Part shown: piece by piece, positions 6,056 to 6,428 of the stretch
How positions within the stretch are numbered: position 1 is the first letter of the stretch
How the letters are laid out: every line of letters starts with the position of its first letter
Assembly (NCBI GenBank): GCA_018714725.1
Contig: DVMZ01000078.1
Location: forward strand, 1 to 6,428
Direction of reading: 5' to 3'
DNA length: 6,428 nucleotides
Source of the DNA: Candidatus Scatosoma pullistercoris
GTDB lineage: Bacteria > Bacillota > Clostridia > Christensenellales > Borkfalkiaceae
Program-made: the position numbers and the translations under genes
The notes under the pieces: model-generated
The model's input: the letters and a program-made list of their open reading frames with translations, nothing else
What the model was told of the DNA's origin: nothing
The model's database searches: none

Positions 6056-6085
6056 ACGCCTTAGAAACTCCTTGGGGGGCTGTTT

Positions 6086-6428
6086 ATGAAAAACATTTTC
6101 GGCATATGCGAAGGCGCGCAGAGCCAAACCTGCGATCTCTTCCGGATCCGATCGCTGGATTCGGATACTCAGGCGAAAAAAGACCGGCATTTCAGCGCTT
6201 TGAGCGCGGCAGAGAAAAACTCTTCTCTTCCGATCTGGCTGATCATTGTCAAATGGGTAACTTTTGCACTCTTTGCCATCATTGCGCTGAATATTCTCGC
6301 CGTCGGATTCCCCACCGCCTGGAAAAACGCTCCCGTCCTGTTCTTTATCGGCGCCGGCTGCGGAATCCTCGCCCTCATTCTCTATCTTTGCGAAAAGAAA
6401 AAGGGCAAAAACGCCGAAACGCCCGAGG
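6086..6428 (+). CDS. Membrane protein with two predicted helices, unknown function, cut by the right edge
   Basis: Not recognised. The frame is open from ATG 6086 to the end of the window, 114 full codons. A G-run (6074-6079) 6 bases upstream serves as a somewhat atypical ribosome site, and a consensus promoter stands just before it. The first about 47 residues are hydrophilic, with two cysteines (C8, C16). Hydrophobic helices lie at roughly 48-75 (LPIWLIIVKW onward) and 82-102 (APVLFFIGAGCGILALILYL), followed by a lysine-rich loop, CEKKKGKN. The positive-inside rule puts both ends in the cytoplasm with a short external loop around PTAWKN. The missing C-terminal part may carry the functional domain, so no role is assigned. 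It is transcribed away from the ribosome-modification operon and probably unrelated to it. Confidence 0.8.
   Translation, partial: MKNIFGICEGAQSQTCDLFRIRSLDSDTQAKKDRHFSALSAAEKNSSLPIWLIIVKWVTFALFAIIALNILAVGFPTAWKNAPVLFFIGAGCGILALILYLCEKKKGKNAETPE

Overview
The window looks like an ordinary chromosomal stretch of a Gram-positive Firmicute, most likely a Clostridia-type gut lineage. The support is a moderate GC content, strong GGAGG-type ribosome sites before nearly every start, a housekeeping cluster in Bacillota order (prmA, rsmE, mtaB, then a HIT protein), and a YwmB-like plus SpoIIQ-like pair typical of spore-formers. The exact taxon cannot be fixed from the sequence alone. No mobile element, CRISPR array, tRNA or rRNA is visible.

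Almost everything reads on the minus strand, so the layout is best followed from right to left. At the right edge, a divergent plus-strand gene (6086 to the end) encodes an unrecognised two-helix membrane protein under a textbook sigma-A promoter. The 238-base gap before prmA holds this promoter and a second, oppositely directed sigma-A promoter. That second promoter drives a tight run: prmA (ribosomal protein L11 methyltransferase), rsmE (16S rRNA U1498 methyltransferase) and mtaB (tRNA t6A37 methylthiotransferase). The first two are separated by 1 bp and the next pair overlap by 4 bp. A HIT-family nucleotide hydrolase follows after 107 bp. Together the first three modify the translation apparatus.

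Next comes a five-helix membrane protein of unknown function with a repeat-rich hydrophilic tail. It has its own A/T-rich promoter region with two TATAAT boxes. It is followed by a short YwmB-like secreted or anchored protein. The ribosome-binding site of that gene is buried in a long hairpin ending in a U-run, which is the most unusual element in the window. The left edge cuts a SpoIIQ-like LytM/M23 protein after 130 codons.

Intergenic stretches (391-606, 1045-1247, 2118-2251, 2588-2694, 5848-6085) are all under 300 bases. Apart from the listed promoters and hairpins nothing further was recognised in them. I see no clear new multi-gene system; the points worth following are the hairpin-gated YwmB-like gene and the repeat-bearing membrane protein.
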